Assembly: GCA_016212215.1 (NCBI GenBank)
Contig: JACRGV010000093.1
Location: 1 to 34,914 of the forward strand
Source: Nitrospirota bacterium
Lineage (GTDB): Bacteria > Nitrospirota > 9FT-COMBO-42-15 > HDB-SIOI813
Direction: 5' to 3'
Length of the DNA stretch: 34,914 nucleotides
The notes under the pieces were generated by a model. That model had not been told where the DNA came from. It did not search any database and was given only the letters and a program-made list of their open reading frames with translations. Shown piece after piece: positions 25,240 to 32,933 of this stretch. The position numbers were made by a program, and so were the translations under genes. Positions within the stretch are counted from its first letter, which is position 1; each line of letters begins with the position of its first letter.

Positions 25240-25656
25240 TTACCCCTTAAGCAGTTCCATCCATGCCTCCGGCGGTTTTTCTCCGAGGTCTTTCAATATA
25301 TCCGTAAGCACTGATTTTTCTATTGCAGTAAACCATTCCAGATTTTCTTCAGGGAGCGCCCTTTCCAGTCTGCTGCTTGTTACTCGGGATCGCTTGATTG
25401 GATAGGTCCAGAATGAGGGGTATCCTGTGTCTGGGTCATAACGTATGCCGTTTATCTGCAGGTAAACAAACTGCATTAATGAATAATCTTTTTCTTTATG
25501 TTTTTTAAAAAAACCTATACCGGCAAGGGGGCATTTGTCTTCCAATTCATCCCATTCCGGAAGGTCTGTAAATTTTGCACCCTCGTAAGATGCCTCTCTT
25601 TCATTTGTCCAGTAATTAGGATCCCACGATGTAGCCAGCAATAAAATATTCTTCAT
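25240..25656 (-). CDS. Conserved-looking hypothetical protein, 138 aa
   Basis: I do not recognise a family. The protein is soluble-looking, with no signal peptide or membrane segment, and is rich in Trp, Tyr and acidic residues (ATSWDPNYWTNER, LPEWDELEDKCPL, GYPSFWTYPIKRSR, NLEWFTAIEKS, PPEAWMELLKG). The ATG at 25656 has GGAGGGG nine bases upstream, and codon use looks like its neighbours, so it is probably real. It lies 79 bp after the DUF4015 gene and about 310 bp before cas8b. The gap to cas8b argues against it being part of the cas operon, but it is the nearest gene upstream. Fold prediction would be needed to say more. Confidence 0.7.
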   Translation of the reverse strand: MKNILLLATSWDPNYWTNEREASYEGAKFTDLPEWDELEDKCPLAGIGFFKKHKEKDYSLMQFVYLQINGIRYDPDTGYPSFWTYPIKRSRVTSSRLERALPEENLEWFTAIEKSVLTDILKDLGEKPPEAWMELLKG

Positions 25657-25735
25657 TTATGATTTCCCCTCCAGTTGAAGACATAATAGCATACTTCAAT
25701 TTATTTGTGGTAAAAAAGTAAATGCGTTTGTCGGA

Positions 25736-26917
25736 TTATGGCTGAAGGGCTTCTCTTGTATAGTGAACTACGGGATTCCACAGAAGCCATTCGTTTATAC
25801 CGTGCTCCTGTGCAGCCTTTATCTGTACCTTGACCTGGTCAGGGCCATAATGGGGGTAACCGAGGGTAAAGTCCTGCAGCCAGGGCCTTATCTTGTTTTT
25901 CACTACATCAGGCGGCTGTGTCTCATCTTTAGATTTCCTTATGGCATCTCTTAAAGAATCTTTTACAATCTCATACGGGGCAGCATTCGGATTTTTATAA
26001 CCATAAGAACCTTTATAGTAGTGTGACGGGTATATCATCGGAGATATATAATCTGCCCTGTCTATCAACTGCTTGAAGTTCTGACCTATGCCGACACCAT
26101 CACTTAGTGTTGTAAGGCCGAACACATCAACTGAAAGTTTGACATTGTATGGGGTTAATCTTTTCTTTGCATGTTCAACAAACTTTGAAATCAGGGCAAT
26201 AGCCTTTTCTTCGTTATGCCCTTCCGGATAGGCTATATCTCTAAGAATGCCGTCGCTCGGAAACCGGACATAATCAAACTGTATCTCGTCAAACCCGCGC
26301 CTCGCCGCATCTTCTGCAAGCCTGAGGTTGTAATCCTGAATCTCCTCCAGATAAGGATTTGTAAAGGCATCTCCTTTATAGTCCCTCCACACCCCGCCGG
26401 TCTTTTTGTTTTTAATGGCAAGGTCAGGCCGCTTTTCTGCAAGGTATGTGTCTTTAAACAGGACTATCCGGGCAATCTTGTAAATATTATGTTTTTTGCA
26501 CTCTTCTATCACAGCATCAAGATTTCTTATCCTTTTTTGAATAGACCCTGAAGATACTGCAAGCGGAATAACAACCTCATAGGCAATCCTGCCGTCTGAT
26601 TCTTTCAAATCAATGACAATGGTATTCAGTTCAGTCTCGTCAATTAATTTAATTATATTGTTTCGCAGCTTGGAATCGCCTGCTACCCAGCTTGTTACAT
26701 GGATCCCCTTTACAATCGGTTTTTCTACACGCAGAAAAGGCGGATAAGGCGGTCTCTGTTCAGTTATCGGATTGCCGGTTATCAAACTGTTTGATGAGAT
26801 AATATTAAGAGGTCTTTTTGAAGAAAAAAATGTGTCTTCATTCGGGAAAAATGAAGACACCCCCAAACCAAATATAACTACAAAGGAAATGCCTGCTGCT
26901 GTTAAAACGTGCTTCAC
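25736..26917 (-). CDS. Putative glycoside hydrolase, DUF4015 family, membrane-anchored or secreted
   Basis: The 393 residues begin with a hydrophobic segment (VLTAAGISFVVIFGLGVSSFF, quoted here only in part: GISFVVIFGLGVSSFF) acting as signal or anchor, so the enzyme probably works outside the inner membrane. From about residue 70 it matches the DUF4015 putative glycosyl hydrolase pattern: VKGIHVTSWVAGD, NTIVIDLKESDGRIAYEV, ARIVLFKDTYLAEKRPDLA, GFDEIQFDYVRFPSDG, KLSVDVFGLTT, DYISPMIYPSHY, and a C-terminal WLLWNPVVHY. A TIM-barrel fold is expected. The substrate is unknown. The start at 26917 is GTG with AGGTGA about 13 bases upstream, a weak site. The upstream gap is packed with family A repeats. 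Confidence 0.88.
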   Translation of the reverse strand: MKHVLTAAGISFVVIFGLGVSSFFPNEDTFFSSKRPLNIISSNSLITGNPITEQRPPYPPFLRVEKPIVKGIHVTSWVAGDSKLRNNIIKLIDETELNTIVIDLKESDGRIAYEVVIPLAVSSGSIQKRIRNLDAVIEECKKHNIYKIARIVLFKDTYLAEKRPDLAIKNKKTGGVWRDYKGDAFTNPYLEEIQDYNLRLAEDAARRGFDEIQFDYVRFPSDGILRDIAYPEGHNEEKAIALISKFVEHAKKRLTPYNVKLSVDVFGLTTLSDGVGIGQNFKQLIDRADYISPMIYPSHYYKGSYGYKNPNAAPYEIVKDSLRDAIRKSKDETQPPDVVKNKIRPWLQDFTLGYPHYGPDQVKVQIKAAQEHGINEWLLWNPVVHYTREALQP

Positions 26918-26955
26918 AATTAAACTATATCACCTGAGGAGGAAATTACAATTAG

Positions 26956-27124
26956 CCATAGCTCCCCCTCCCCCTAACCCCCTCCCGTCAAGGGAGGGGG
27001 AATATTCTATGCACACTCTCCTGTCAAGGGAGGGAGAATAATATAAGCACCCTCTCCCTGAAGGGGAGGGAATAAACTCAGCACCCTCTCCCTCAGGGAG
27101 AGGGTCCGGGTGAGGGTGTTTTTT
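26956..27124. repeat. Family A repeat cluster, four hairpins in a row
   Basis: In + order: CCCTCCCGTCAAGGGAGGG, CTCTCCTGTCAAGGGAGGGA, CCTCTCCCTGAAGGGGAGGG, and CCCTCTCCCTCAGGGAGAGG with the outer arm GGGTGAGGGTG. AATA(A)-type linkers separate them. It fills the 230-bp gap between rpsR and the DUF4015 gene. Confidence 0.9.
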
Positions 27125-27147
27125 TTGCAAATGACAAAATTATAGGT

Positions 27148-27450
27148 TTAACCTCTTTCTGTGAACGGCAATAATGCTATATTTCTTGCGCGCTTTATTG
27201 AAACAGTAAGGTCTCTCTGATGTTTTGCACATGTACCGGAAATCCTGCGGGGAATAATCTTTCCTCTGTCAGTCACATAAGTACGCAGTGTCTGTAAATC
27301 TTTGTAATCAATTAAGGTCACTTTATCCAGACAGAATCTGCATATCTTCCTGCGGTAGAATGGCCGGAACTCCCTGTCCCCGCCTCTCTCACCGTTTTCA
27401 CTCCTGTCTCCTCTTTCACCCCTGTCTCTCCTATCGCTTCTCTCTCTCAT
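27148..27450 (-). CDS. rpsR: 30S ribosomal protein S18 with an Arg/Asp/Gly-rich N-terminal extension
   Basis: It binds 16S rRNA next to S6 on the platform of the small subunit. From ATG 27450 ([11 protein letters not shown]), which has AGGAAAC upstream, it has 100 residues; a start at 27465 lacks an RBS. The S18 core begins around residue 31 with [24 protein letters not shown] (shown in pieces: [15 protein letters not shown]), then [23 protein letters not shown] and AKHQRDLT, and ends [15 protein letters not shown] together with GTCAKH suggests the zinc-binding (C+) form. The first 30 residues are a repetitive [20 protein letters not shown] tract not found in typical S18. It is last in rpsF-ssb-rpsR. 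Confidence 0.95.
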   Translation of the reverse strand: MRERSDRRDRGERGDRSENGERGGDREFRPFYRRKICRFCLDKVTLIDYKDLQTLRTYVTDRGKIIPRRISGTCAKHQRDLTVSIKRARNIALLPFTERG

Positions 27451-27497
27451 ATTGTTTCCTTTCATGTTTTATTAATGGATATAGCGTCATCTAAAAA

Positions 27498-27599
27498 ACC
27501 CCATCCCCACCCTAACCCTCCCCCATATTATATAGACGGGGAGGGAATAAACTCAGCACACTCTCCCTCAGGGAGAGTGTCCGGGTGAGGGTGGGGTTG
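27498..27599. repeat. Full-length family A repeat between ssb and rpsR
   Basis: Outer arms AACCCCATCCCCACCC and GGGTGAGGGTGGGGTT, inner hairpins CCCTCCCC/GGGGAGGG (loop replaced by an AT-rich stretch) and CTCTCCCTCAGGGAGAG. It is the same layout as 10022-10164. Confidence 0.9.
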
Positions 27600-27626
27600 T
27601 GTCACCCTGAGCTTGTCGAAGGGTTT
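27600..27626. repeat. Short palindromic repeat CCCTGAGC...CGAAGGG
   Basis: CACCCTGAGCTTGTCGAAGG with the final GT is an imperfect palindrome. From memory, an identical motif is dispersed in many unrelated bacterial genomes. It abuts the family A element and a heptamer array. Confidence 0.7.
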
Positions 27627-27672
27627 ACTTGTCTTATCTCTTGCCTCTACCTTCTACCTTCAGCCTTCAGCC
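27627..27672. repeat. Family C heptamer array after ssb
   Basis: On the minus strand GCTGAAG, GCTGAAG, GTAGAAG, GTAGAGG, CAAGAGA, TAAGACA follow the ssb stop within about 15 bases. Confidence 0.7.
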
Positions 27673-27686
27673 TATTAACCTGTCTT

Positions 27687-28121
27687 TTAAAACGGTACTT
27701 CCTCTTCTACATTTCCACCTGCAGAGCCAAAAGAGTTACCAGAAGAATTAGACATGCCGCTTTCTTCTCCAGAGAATCCCTGAGAGCTTCCCTGTTTCTT
27801 GGACATGAATTGCACGCTCTGGGCAACGATCTCTATCTTGCTTCTCTTCTGGCCATCCTCAGTCTCCCAGCGTCTCTGCTGTAGTCTTCCTTCTACAAGG
27901 ATTGAGTCACCCTTATTAATATATTGTCCGCAATTCTCAGCCGACTTACCAAAGACGACTATGTCCAGGAAGCTTACCTCATCCTTAACCTCATTGTTTA
28001 TCTTATATCTCCTGTTTACAGCAATAGAGAAATTGGCAACTGCCGTTCCATTGGGGGTGTATCGTATCTCAGGGTCTTTTGTAAGATTTCCCATAAGGAT
28101 TACTTTGTTGTAGCCGCTCAT
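27687..28121 (-). CDS. ssb: Single-stranded DNA-binding protein
   Basis: It coats ssDNA during replication and repair and recruits partners through its tail. The 144 residues start MSGYNKVILMGNLTKDPEIRYTPNGTAVANFSIAVNR (key parts: VILMGNLTKDPE, NGTAVANFSIAVNR) and continue with the OB-fold blocks FLDIVVFGKSAENCGQYI, KGDSILVEGRLQQRRWE and GQKRSKIEIVAQSVQFM. A Gly/Ser-rich linker follows, and the acidic tip EEEVPF, equivalent to the usual DDIPF. The ATG at 28121 follows AGGAAGTG. It sits between rpsF and rpsR, the classic arrangement. Confidence 0.97.
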   Translation of the reverse strand: MSGYNKVILMGNLTKDPEIRYTPNGTAVANFSIAVNRRYKINNEVKDEVSFLDIVVFGKSAENCGQYINKGDSILVEGRLQQRRWETEDGQKRSKIEIVAQSVQFMSKKQGSSQGFSGEESGMSNSSGNSFGSAGGNVEEEVPF

Positions 28122-28150
28122 TTTTCACTTCCTTTCTCTTGAAAATACCC

Positions 28151-28200
28151 CATAGTTCACCCTCCCCCTACCCTCCTCCCGTCAAGGGAGGGGGAATAAA
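28151..28200. repeat. Family A2 repeat between rpsF and ssb
   Basis: CATAGTTCACCCTCCCCCTA followed by CCTCCCGTCAAGGGAGG and GGGAATAAAC. It lies just upstream of the ssb ribosome site. Confidence 0.85.
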
Positions 28201-28204
28201 CAGA

Positions 28205-28573
28205 CTACTCTGTCTCTGTTTCAGTCTCTTCTGCTTTAACCGCCTCTGCAGGCTTTGCAGCCGCTTTCTTTTCAAGCACCTCTAACTCATGTTTGCCCAA
28301 CTGTATTGTCATGAACTTTATGACATTATCATCAAATCGGTAATTCCTCTCAAGCTCATCTACAAGCGTCCCCTTGCCGCGAAAACGGAAGAGTAGATAT
28401 AACCCTTTCTTCTCTTTATTAACTTCATAGGCAAGTTTTTTCTTACCCCAGTTCTCGGTAGTAAGATATTCTCCGCCCTGTTTTATAATGCCTTCTAATT
28501 TGGTTACGGTCTTTGTGACATCATCGTCACTAATGGATGGTTTGACGATAAAAATTGATTCGTACGTATTCAT
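28205..28573 (-). CDS. rpsF: 30S ribosomal protein S6
   Basis: It binds the 16S rRNA platform as a heterodimer with S18. The 122 residues begin MNTYESIFIVKPSISDDDV and carry EGIIKQGGEYLTTENWGKKKLAYEV (key parts: NWGKKKLAYEV, KKGLYLLFRF), LERNYRFDDNVIKFMTIQL, and an Ala/Glu-rich tail AVKAEETETETE like many S6 proteins. The ATG at 28573 is preceded by AAAGGAGC. It is the first gene of rpsF-ssb-rpsR and lies 74 bp after rnfB; no promoter was recognised in the gap. Confidence 0.97.
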   Translation of the reverse strand: MNTYESIFIVKPSISDDDVTKTVTKLEGIIKQGGEYLTTENWGKKKLAYEVNKEKKGLYLLFRFRGKGTLVDELERNYRFDDNVIKFMTIQLGKHELEVLEKKAAAKPAEAVKAEETETETE

Positions 28574-28647
28574 TCTTCAGCTCCTTTTGGGTTAACAGCC
28601 CTATTAATAACGAATATAGAGCAAGGAGAAATGGTATGCAGAGTGGT

Positions 28648-29676
28648 CTAAGCTACTCCTGACATTCCCCTCCCTTTATTTAAACTTGCACTATATCCTC
28701 TTGGTGGTTTTCTCATCTCAATTACCTTTGGAGGGCATTTGTCTGCACAAATAGTACATCCAATGCACAACACAGGGTCAACAACATGCAAGGTCTTTGA
28801 TTCACCTGAAATAGCATCAACCGGACAGACCTTCTTGCAGATCAGACAGCCGATACAATCGTCATGTACATAAGCAACATCTCTGACTGGGATTAAATCA
28901 GTAATAACATTTGTCGGACATACAGGTACACACAATCCGCAGTTTGTACACTTATTATAATCTATGCGTGCAAGGAAACTGTCTATTGTAATTGCATCAT
29001 ACGGACAGACCTTCTCGCACTTGTTGCAAGCTATACATCCTACTGTACATACCTTTTTGGTGTCCGACCCTTTATCAAGGGAACGGCAGTATATATGAAC
29101 ATCTTTATTCTCAGGGACAAGCTCTATAAGATTTTTGGGACATGGTGGAATACACAATCCACACCCTGTACATTTTTCATCTATTACCACTGGAAGGCCG
29201 TCTTCACTCATGTACATAGCCTGAAAAGGACAAGCCCTGACACAGCTTGCAAGGCCAAGACAACCATGCACACAGCTTTTTGAACCACCCGAAATTAATA
29301 CGGCTGCATTACAATCCTGTATCCCGTGATATTCGGATTTATCTGTTGCCTCAGACTTTCCGCCAAGACAATAGACCCGTGCAATCATCTTCTCAGGCAT
29401 CTCAGGTGCAGACATTCCCATAACCGCCGCAACCTTCGCGGCTGTAGATGCCCCGCCCGCTGTACATCCTGAGACAGGCGCTGTACCGCTTGCTACTGCC
29501 GTTGCAAATCCCATACACCCGGGATAACCGCATGCCCCGCAGTTTGCATGAGGTAATGCACTGTCTATGTCTGCAATCTTAGGATCAATCTCTACAGCAA
29601 ACTTCTTCGCTGCAATGCCGAGTCCTACGCTTGCCAATATCCCCATTGCCCCCATTGTGACGACCGCTGCTATCAT
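28648..29676 (-). CDS. rnfB: Rnf electron transport complex subunit RnfB, polyferredoxin-rich
   Basis: The subunit that takes electrons from ferredoxin and passes them into the Rnf complex. One N-terminal membrane helix (IAAVVTMGAMGILASVGLGI) anchors it. The 4Fe4S domain NCGACGYPGCMGFA plus a later Cys follows, then a long C-terminal polyferredoxin part. I count six C-terminal cluster motifs: CLGLASCVRACP, CTGCGLCIPPCP, CIACNKCEKVCP, CTNCGLCVPVCP, CIGCLICKKVCP and CIGCTICADKCP. The 342 residues exceed the ~190 of enterobacterial RsxB and resemble the long RnfB of anaerobes. A GGAG at the end of a heptamer array supplies the ribosome site. It is the last rnf gene. Confidence 0.97.
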   Translation of the reverse strand: MIAAVVTMGAMGILASVGLGIAAKKFAVEIDPKIADIDSALPHANCGACGYPGCMGFATAVASGTAPVSGCTAGGASTAAKVAAVMGMSAPEMPEKMIARVYCLGGKSEATDKSEYHGIQDCNAAVLISGGSKSCVHGCLGLASCVRACPFQAMYMSEDGLPVVIDEKCTGCGLCIPPCPKNLIELVPENKDVHIYCRSLDKGSDTKKVCTVGCIACNKCEKVCPYDAITIDSFLARIDYNKCTNCGLCVPVCPTNVITDLIPVRDVAYVHDDCIGCLICKKVCPVDAISGESKTLHVVDPVLCIGCTICADKCPPKVIEMRKPPRGYSASLNKGRGMSGVA

Positions 29677-29693
29677 TAGTCTTTGTCTCCTAA

Positions 29694-29744
29694 TTTCTAA
29701 TTTCTAACTTCTTGCTTCTGACTTCTTACTTCTGCTTCTTGCTA
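29694..29744. repeat. Family C heptamer array upstream of rnfB
   Basis: On the minus strand GAAGTAA, GAAGTCA, GAAGCAA, GAAGTTA, GAAATTA and GAAATTA run directly into the GGAG ribosome site of rnfB. Confidence 0.85.
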
Positions 29745-29790
29745 TAACCCCATCCCCACCCTAACCCTCCCCTTGAAGGGGAGGGAATAG
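29745..29790. repeat. Family A half-unit between rnfA and rnfB
   Basis: AACCCCATCCCCACCC plus hairpin CCCTCCCCTTGAAGGGGAGG, then GAAT. It is a clean single half-unit. Confidence 0.9.
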
Positions 29791-29848
29791 TCGGCAACTG
29801 CTACCTATTATAATACAGCCTATCTTCTTCCTTCAACACTTTTCTTTT

Positions 29849-30430
29849 CTACTTCACCAGCCCTGCAAATCCAAGGAAGGCAAGTGACATAAGACCGGCT
29901 GTTATAAGCCCGATTGGTGTTCCCTGAAAAATCTTTGGAACCCTGCCGAACGCCATCTGCTCTCTTATACCGGCCATCAGAAGTAACGCTACAGTAAATC
30001 CTACTGAGGCCCCTACTGCAAAAAACAGCATAGGAAAGAACTCCATCTCTACCTGAACAACCAGCAATGCAACTGCGAGCACTGCGCAGTTTGTAGTAAT
30101 TAAAGGGAGATATATCCCGAGTGCATTATACAGTGCAGGGCTTGTCTTACGCACAACCATCTCAACAAACTGCACCAGCGCTGCAATAACAAGAATAAAT
30201 ACAATCGTTCTCAAATAAACAATGTCATAAGGTATTAATATAAACTTGTCTATCAGCCACGAACAAAGGGCCGCAAGCGTAATAACGAAGATAACAGCCA
30301 TCCCCATTCCAATACTCGTCTCTATCTTTGAAGAGACGCCGAGAAACGGACAGATGCCGAGAAATCTTGCAAGAACGAAATTAGTAACAAATATTGTACT
30401 GATTAGTATAAGGATTATCTCAACTACCAT
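29849..30430 (-). CDS. rnfA: Rnf complex membrane subunit RnfA
   Basis: One of the two homologous integral membrane subunits (with RnfE) that couple electron flow to Na+ or H+ movement. The 193 residues form about six membrane segments. Family hallmarks are [20 protein letters not shown] near the start and [20 protein letters not shown] in the middle; the Cys residues in each are those proposed to hold the membrane-embedded iron centre between RnfA and RnfE. The ATG at 30430 follows rnfE by 3 bp with AAAGGGGTGAT as ribosome site, so the two are translationally linked. Confidence 0.97.
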   Translation of the reverse strand: MVVEIILILISTIFVTNFVLARFLGICPFLGVSSKIETSIGMGMAVIFVITLAALCSWLIDKFILIPYDIVYLRTIVFILVIAALVQFVEMVVRKTSPALYNALGIYLPLITTNCAVLAVALLVVQVEMEFFPMLFFAVGASVGFTVALLLMAGIREQMAFGRVPKIFQGTPIGLITAGLMSLAFLGFAGLVK

Positions 30431-30433
30431 ATA

Positions 30434-31129
30434 TCACCCCTTTTTCTCTCTTACTTCATCTATCTTATTTCTGATTGCAACGAGCAGGCCAAGCCCGATA
30501 AATGCACCCGGAGGGAGTATCATAACTATCATCGGCTGATATTCATAGCCGAACATCGCCCATACCTTTGTAAGAATCGGAATGTCAAACCATGTACCTG
30601 CCCCAAGTATTTCTCTAACCGTTCCCAGCAATACAAGGGCGATTGTAAATCCAAGCCCCATACTGAATCCATCCACTGCTGACCGGATCGTATTATATTT
30701 TGATGCAAAGGCCTCAGCCCTCGCAAGTATTATACAATTCACAACTATCAGGGGGATAAAAATACCAAGCGCATGATGTAATGCCGGCGTAAATGCCGCC
30801 ATAGCAAGGTCAGCAACCGTAACAAATGTTGCAATTACAATAATAAATGCAGGTATCCTGACTGCGTCAGGGATAATCTTTCTGAGAAGGGATATTAATA
30901 TATTTGAAGCTATAAGAACAAAAGTAGTAGCAACACCCATACCGACACCATTCACAACTGAAGTGGAAACTGCAAGCGTTGCACAAGTACCAAGGACAAG
31001 CCGAAACAGGGGTATCTCATCCCACAATCCCCTTACCATATCTACATATAAATCTTTACCGCTCAGCCATGGTTCTGAGACAGGCTGGACATCGGTCACT
31101 TCAGATGCTGTTGCATTATTATCCACCAT
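30434..31129 (-). CDS. rnfE: Rnf complex membrane subunit RnfE
   Basis: Paralog and partner of RnfA in the membrane. From ATG 31129 (MVDNNATASEVTDVQ) it has 231 residues; AAGGAG stands seven bases upstream, whereas the longer frame to 31156 has no such site. About six membrane helices are present, with the family blocks NPLFRLVLGTC-like IPLFRLVLGTCATLAVS, HHALGIFIPLIVVNCIILARAEAF (key Cys in VNCIILAR) and DGFSMGLGFTIALVLLGTVRE. The soluble N-terminal ~25 residues are longer than in many RnfE proteins. It overlaps the rnfG end by 11 bp. Confidence 0.96.
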   Translation of the reverse strand: MVDNNATASEVTDVQPVSEPWLSGKDLYVDMVRGLWDEIPLFRLVLGTCATLAVSTSVVNGVGMGVATTFVLIASNILISLLRKIIPDAVRIPAFIIVIATFVTVADLAMAAFTPALHHALGIFIPLIVVNCIILARAEAFASKYNTIRSAVDGFSMGLGFTIALVLLGTVREILGAGTWFDIPILTKVWAMFGYEYQPMIVMILPPGAFIGLGLLVAIRNKIDEVREKKG

Positions 31130-31697
31130 TAGAAGACTCCTTTTTATAAATCTCAAGACCTTTTTTTACAGCCTTTACAACAGCCCGCGGAGAAATGGTA
31201 GCACCGCTGAACTGGTCTATCTCACCGCCGTCTTTTTTTACAGCAAATCTTGCACCATCTTCAAGCGACCTTCCCTTAAATTTGGCCTTCCATTCTTCCT
31301 TTGTAATCCTGCTGCCGAGGCCGGGTGTCTCCTTGTGACTGATTATCTCAATACCGGAAACCTTGCCATCAGTCCCAACCCCCATAAGGATATTTATGTC
31401 TCCTGCATAACCATCAGGGGCAACAACCTGTAATGCAGTGCCGACAGGTGCATTATCCTTCTTACCTGTATAGAACTTTACAGTTACATCCTTGCCGTTC
31501 TTATTCTTACCAACAACAACATCCCTTGAGTCTTTGACAACATCATTATCAAAAGCCGGTAAAACAGCCTTTAGGCCGTTCATTGTTCTAAGCCGTTCCT
31601 GTTCAGCAATAGGCCCTTTGGTAACATCATAAACCTTTGCTAATGAAACAGCCGCTATAAGACATGCTATTGTAAGCACAATTATTAAACGAAACAT
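31119..31697 (-). CDS. rnfG: Rnf complex FMN-binding subunit RnfG
   Basis: A periplasm-facing flavoprotein subunit carrying covalent FMN. It has about 192 residues: one N-terminal membrane helix (IIVLTIACLIAAVSLAKVYD), then a soluble domain with GYAGDINILMGVGTDGKVSGIEII, SHKETPGLGSRI, and the flavinylation motif SGATISPRAV, whose Thr is the expected FMN attachment site. I start at ATG 31697 because GGAG lies seven bases before it; an ATG two codons upstream (31703) is too close to that site. A heptamer array occupies the short gap from rnfD. Confidence 0.95.
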   Translation of the reverse strand: MFRLIIVLTIACLIAAVSLAKVYDVTKGPIAEQERLRTMNGLKAVLPAFDNDVVKDSRDVVVGKNKNGKDVTVKFYTGKKDNAPVGTALQVVAPDGYAGDINILMGVGTDGKVSGIEIISHKETPGLGSRITKEEWKAKFKGRSLEDGARFAVKKDGGEIDQFSGATISPRAVVKAVKKGLEIYKKESSNGG

Positions 31698-31707
31698 AAT
31701 CATTCTC

Positions 31708-31746
31708 CATGTTCTTACTTCTTACCTCTAACTTCTTACTTCTGCC
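31708..31746. repeat. Family C heptamer array overlapping the rnfD 3' end
   Basis: GCAGAAGTAAGAAGTTAG on the minus strand encodes the last residues AEVRS and the TAG stop of RnfD; the units GAGGTAA and GAAGTAA follow. Confidence 0.8.
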
Positions 31747-32774
31747 TTTAAAGCCCCATACCTCACCGGCCTCAGATACTTGTCAATGAGCGGTGTGACT
31801 ATATTCATAAGCAGAATCGCAAATGATACGCCTTCCGGGTAGCCGCCCCACATCCTAATGATGATAGTGATAAGGCCGCAGCCGAAGCCGAAGAGCAGTT
31901 GTCCTTTAAGTGTAACAGGGCATGTTACCATATCAGTTGCCATGAAAAAAGCCCCGATTATAAGACCGCCGGTAAGTACATGAAAAAGCGGATGTGCATA
32001 TTTTGCAGGGTTAATCATCCAGAATATCCCGCTGAATACAACAACTGTTCCTATCATCGAAACAGGAATATGCCAGCTTATATACTGCTTATAAAGAAGA
32101 TAGGCCGCCCCTATAAGAAGTGCTATGGCAGACACCTCGCCGACACTCCCGCCGATGTTTCCCCAAAATGCATCCCACAGATTAAGTTCAGACGCCTTTC
32201 CAAGCCCCTTACCCAATAGCCTCGCCATTTGTAGTTCACCAAGCGGCGTGGCACCCGTAGAAGCATCTATACCCGAAAACAGTGGAGCGGGTAAAGGCCA
32301 TCTTGTCATATGAACAGGAAATGCTATCAGCAAAAATACCCTTGCCATAAGTGCAGGGTTGAACGGGTTAAAACCAAGACCGCCATAAAGCTGTTTAACT
32401 ATTAAAATTGCAAAAAAACTACCGATTACCGAAGCCCACCATGGTAAACCAGGTGGAAGGGTAAGCCCTAAAAGCAGTCCTGTTACTGCTGCACTCCCGT
32501 CTCCGACAGTACTACCCTTGCCGCTGAACCTCTGATATAGGGCCTCTGCGACCATTGCAGAACCTGTAGAAACAATCAGCACCTGAAGTGCCTGAAAGCC
32601 GAAGAAATACACCCCTGCAAGAGCTGCCGGTATAAGGGACAGCACCACTGACCACATAATACTTTCAATCGAATCAGCCCCCAGTGCATGAGGTGATGAC
32701 GTCAATAACAGCTTAGGAGATGGTTCTTCTAATTTCCCCTTTTTATCTTCTTTCTCAGCTACGTCTTCTGCCAT
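31728..32774 (-). CDS. rnfD: Rnf complex membrane subunit RnfD
   Basis: An integral membrane subunit with covalent FMN that links RnfC/RnfG to the ion pathway. The 348 residues have a charged N-terminus (EDVAEKEDKKGKLEEPSPK), then multiple membrane helices. Landmarks are SPHALGADSIESIMWSVVLS, DGSAAVTGLLLGLTLPPGLPWW (given in part: VTGLLLGLTLPPGLPWW), GGLGFNPFNPALMARVFLL, and the FMN-attachment motif STGATPLGEL (Thr). ATDMVTCPVT and GYPEGVSFAILLMN follow. The ATG at 32774 has AGGAGAAAAC. Its final five residues come from the heptamer array. Confidence 0.96.
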   Translation of the reverse strand: MAEDVAEKEDKKGKLEEPSPKLLLTSSPHALGADSIESIMWSVVLSLIPAALAGVYFFGFQALQVLIVSTGSAMVAEALYQRFSGKGSTVGDGSAAVTGLLLGLTLPPGLPWWASVIGSFFAILIVKQLYGGLGFNPFNPALMARVFLLIAFPVHMTRWPLPAPLFSGIDASTGATPLGELQMARLLGKGLGKASELNLWDAFWGNIGGSVGEVSAIALLIGAAYLLYKQYISWHIPVSMIGTVVVFSGIFWMINPAKYAHPLFHVLTGGLIIGAFFMATDMVTCPVTLKGQLLFGFGCGLITIIIRMWGGYPEGVSFAILLMNIVTPLIDKYLRPVRYGALKAEVRS

Positions 32775-32789
32775 GTTTTCTCCTGATTT

Positions 32790-32866
32790 AAACCCATCCC
32801 CACCCTAACCCTCCCCTTGAAGGGGAGGGGAATTATTGTAAAATCCCCTCGCAGGGGAGGTATTTC
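32790..32866. repeat. Family A repeat between rnfC and rnfD
   Basis: ACCCATCCCCACCC plus CCCTCCCCTTGAAGGGGAGG, followed by a second smaller hairpin CCCCTCGCAGGGG. Confidence 0.85.
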
Positions 32867-32867
32867 T

Positions 32868-32928
32868 AATGTCTTACTTCTTATTATCTTGCTTCTGACT
32901 TCTTGCCTCTTGCTTCTAACTTCTATCT
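32868..32928. repeat. Family C heptamer array after rnfC
   Basis: On the minus strand GAAGTTA, GAAGCAA, GAGGCAA, GAAGTCA and GAAGCAA begin about 15 bases after the rnfC stop and degrade towards rnfD. Confidence 0.8.
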
Positions 32929-32933
32929 ATCGT

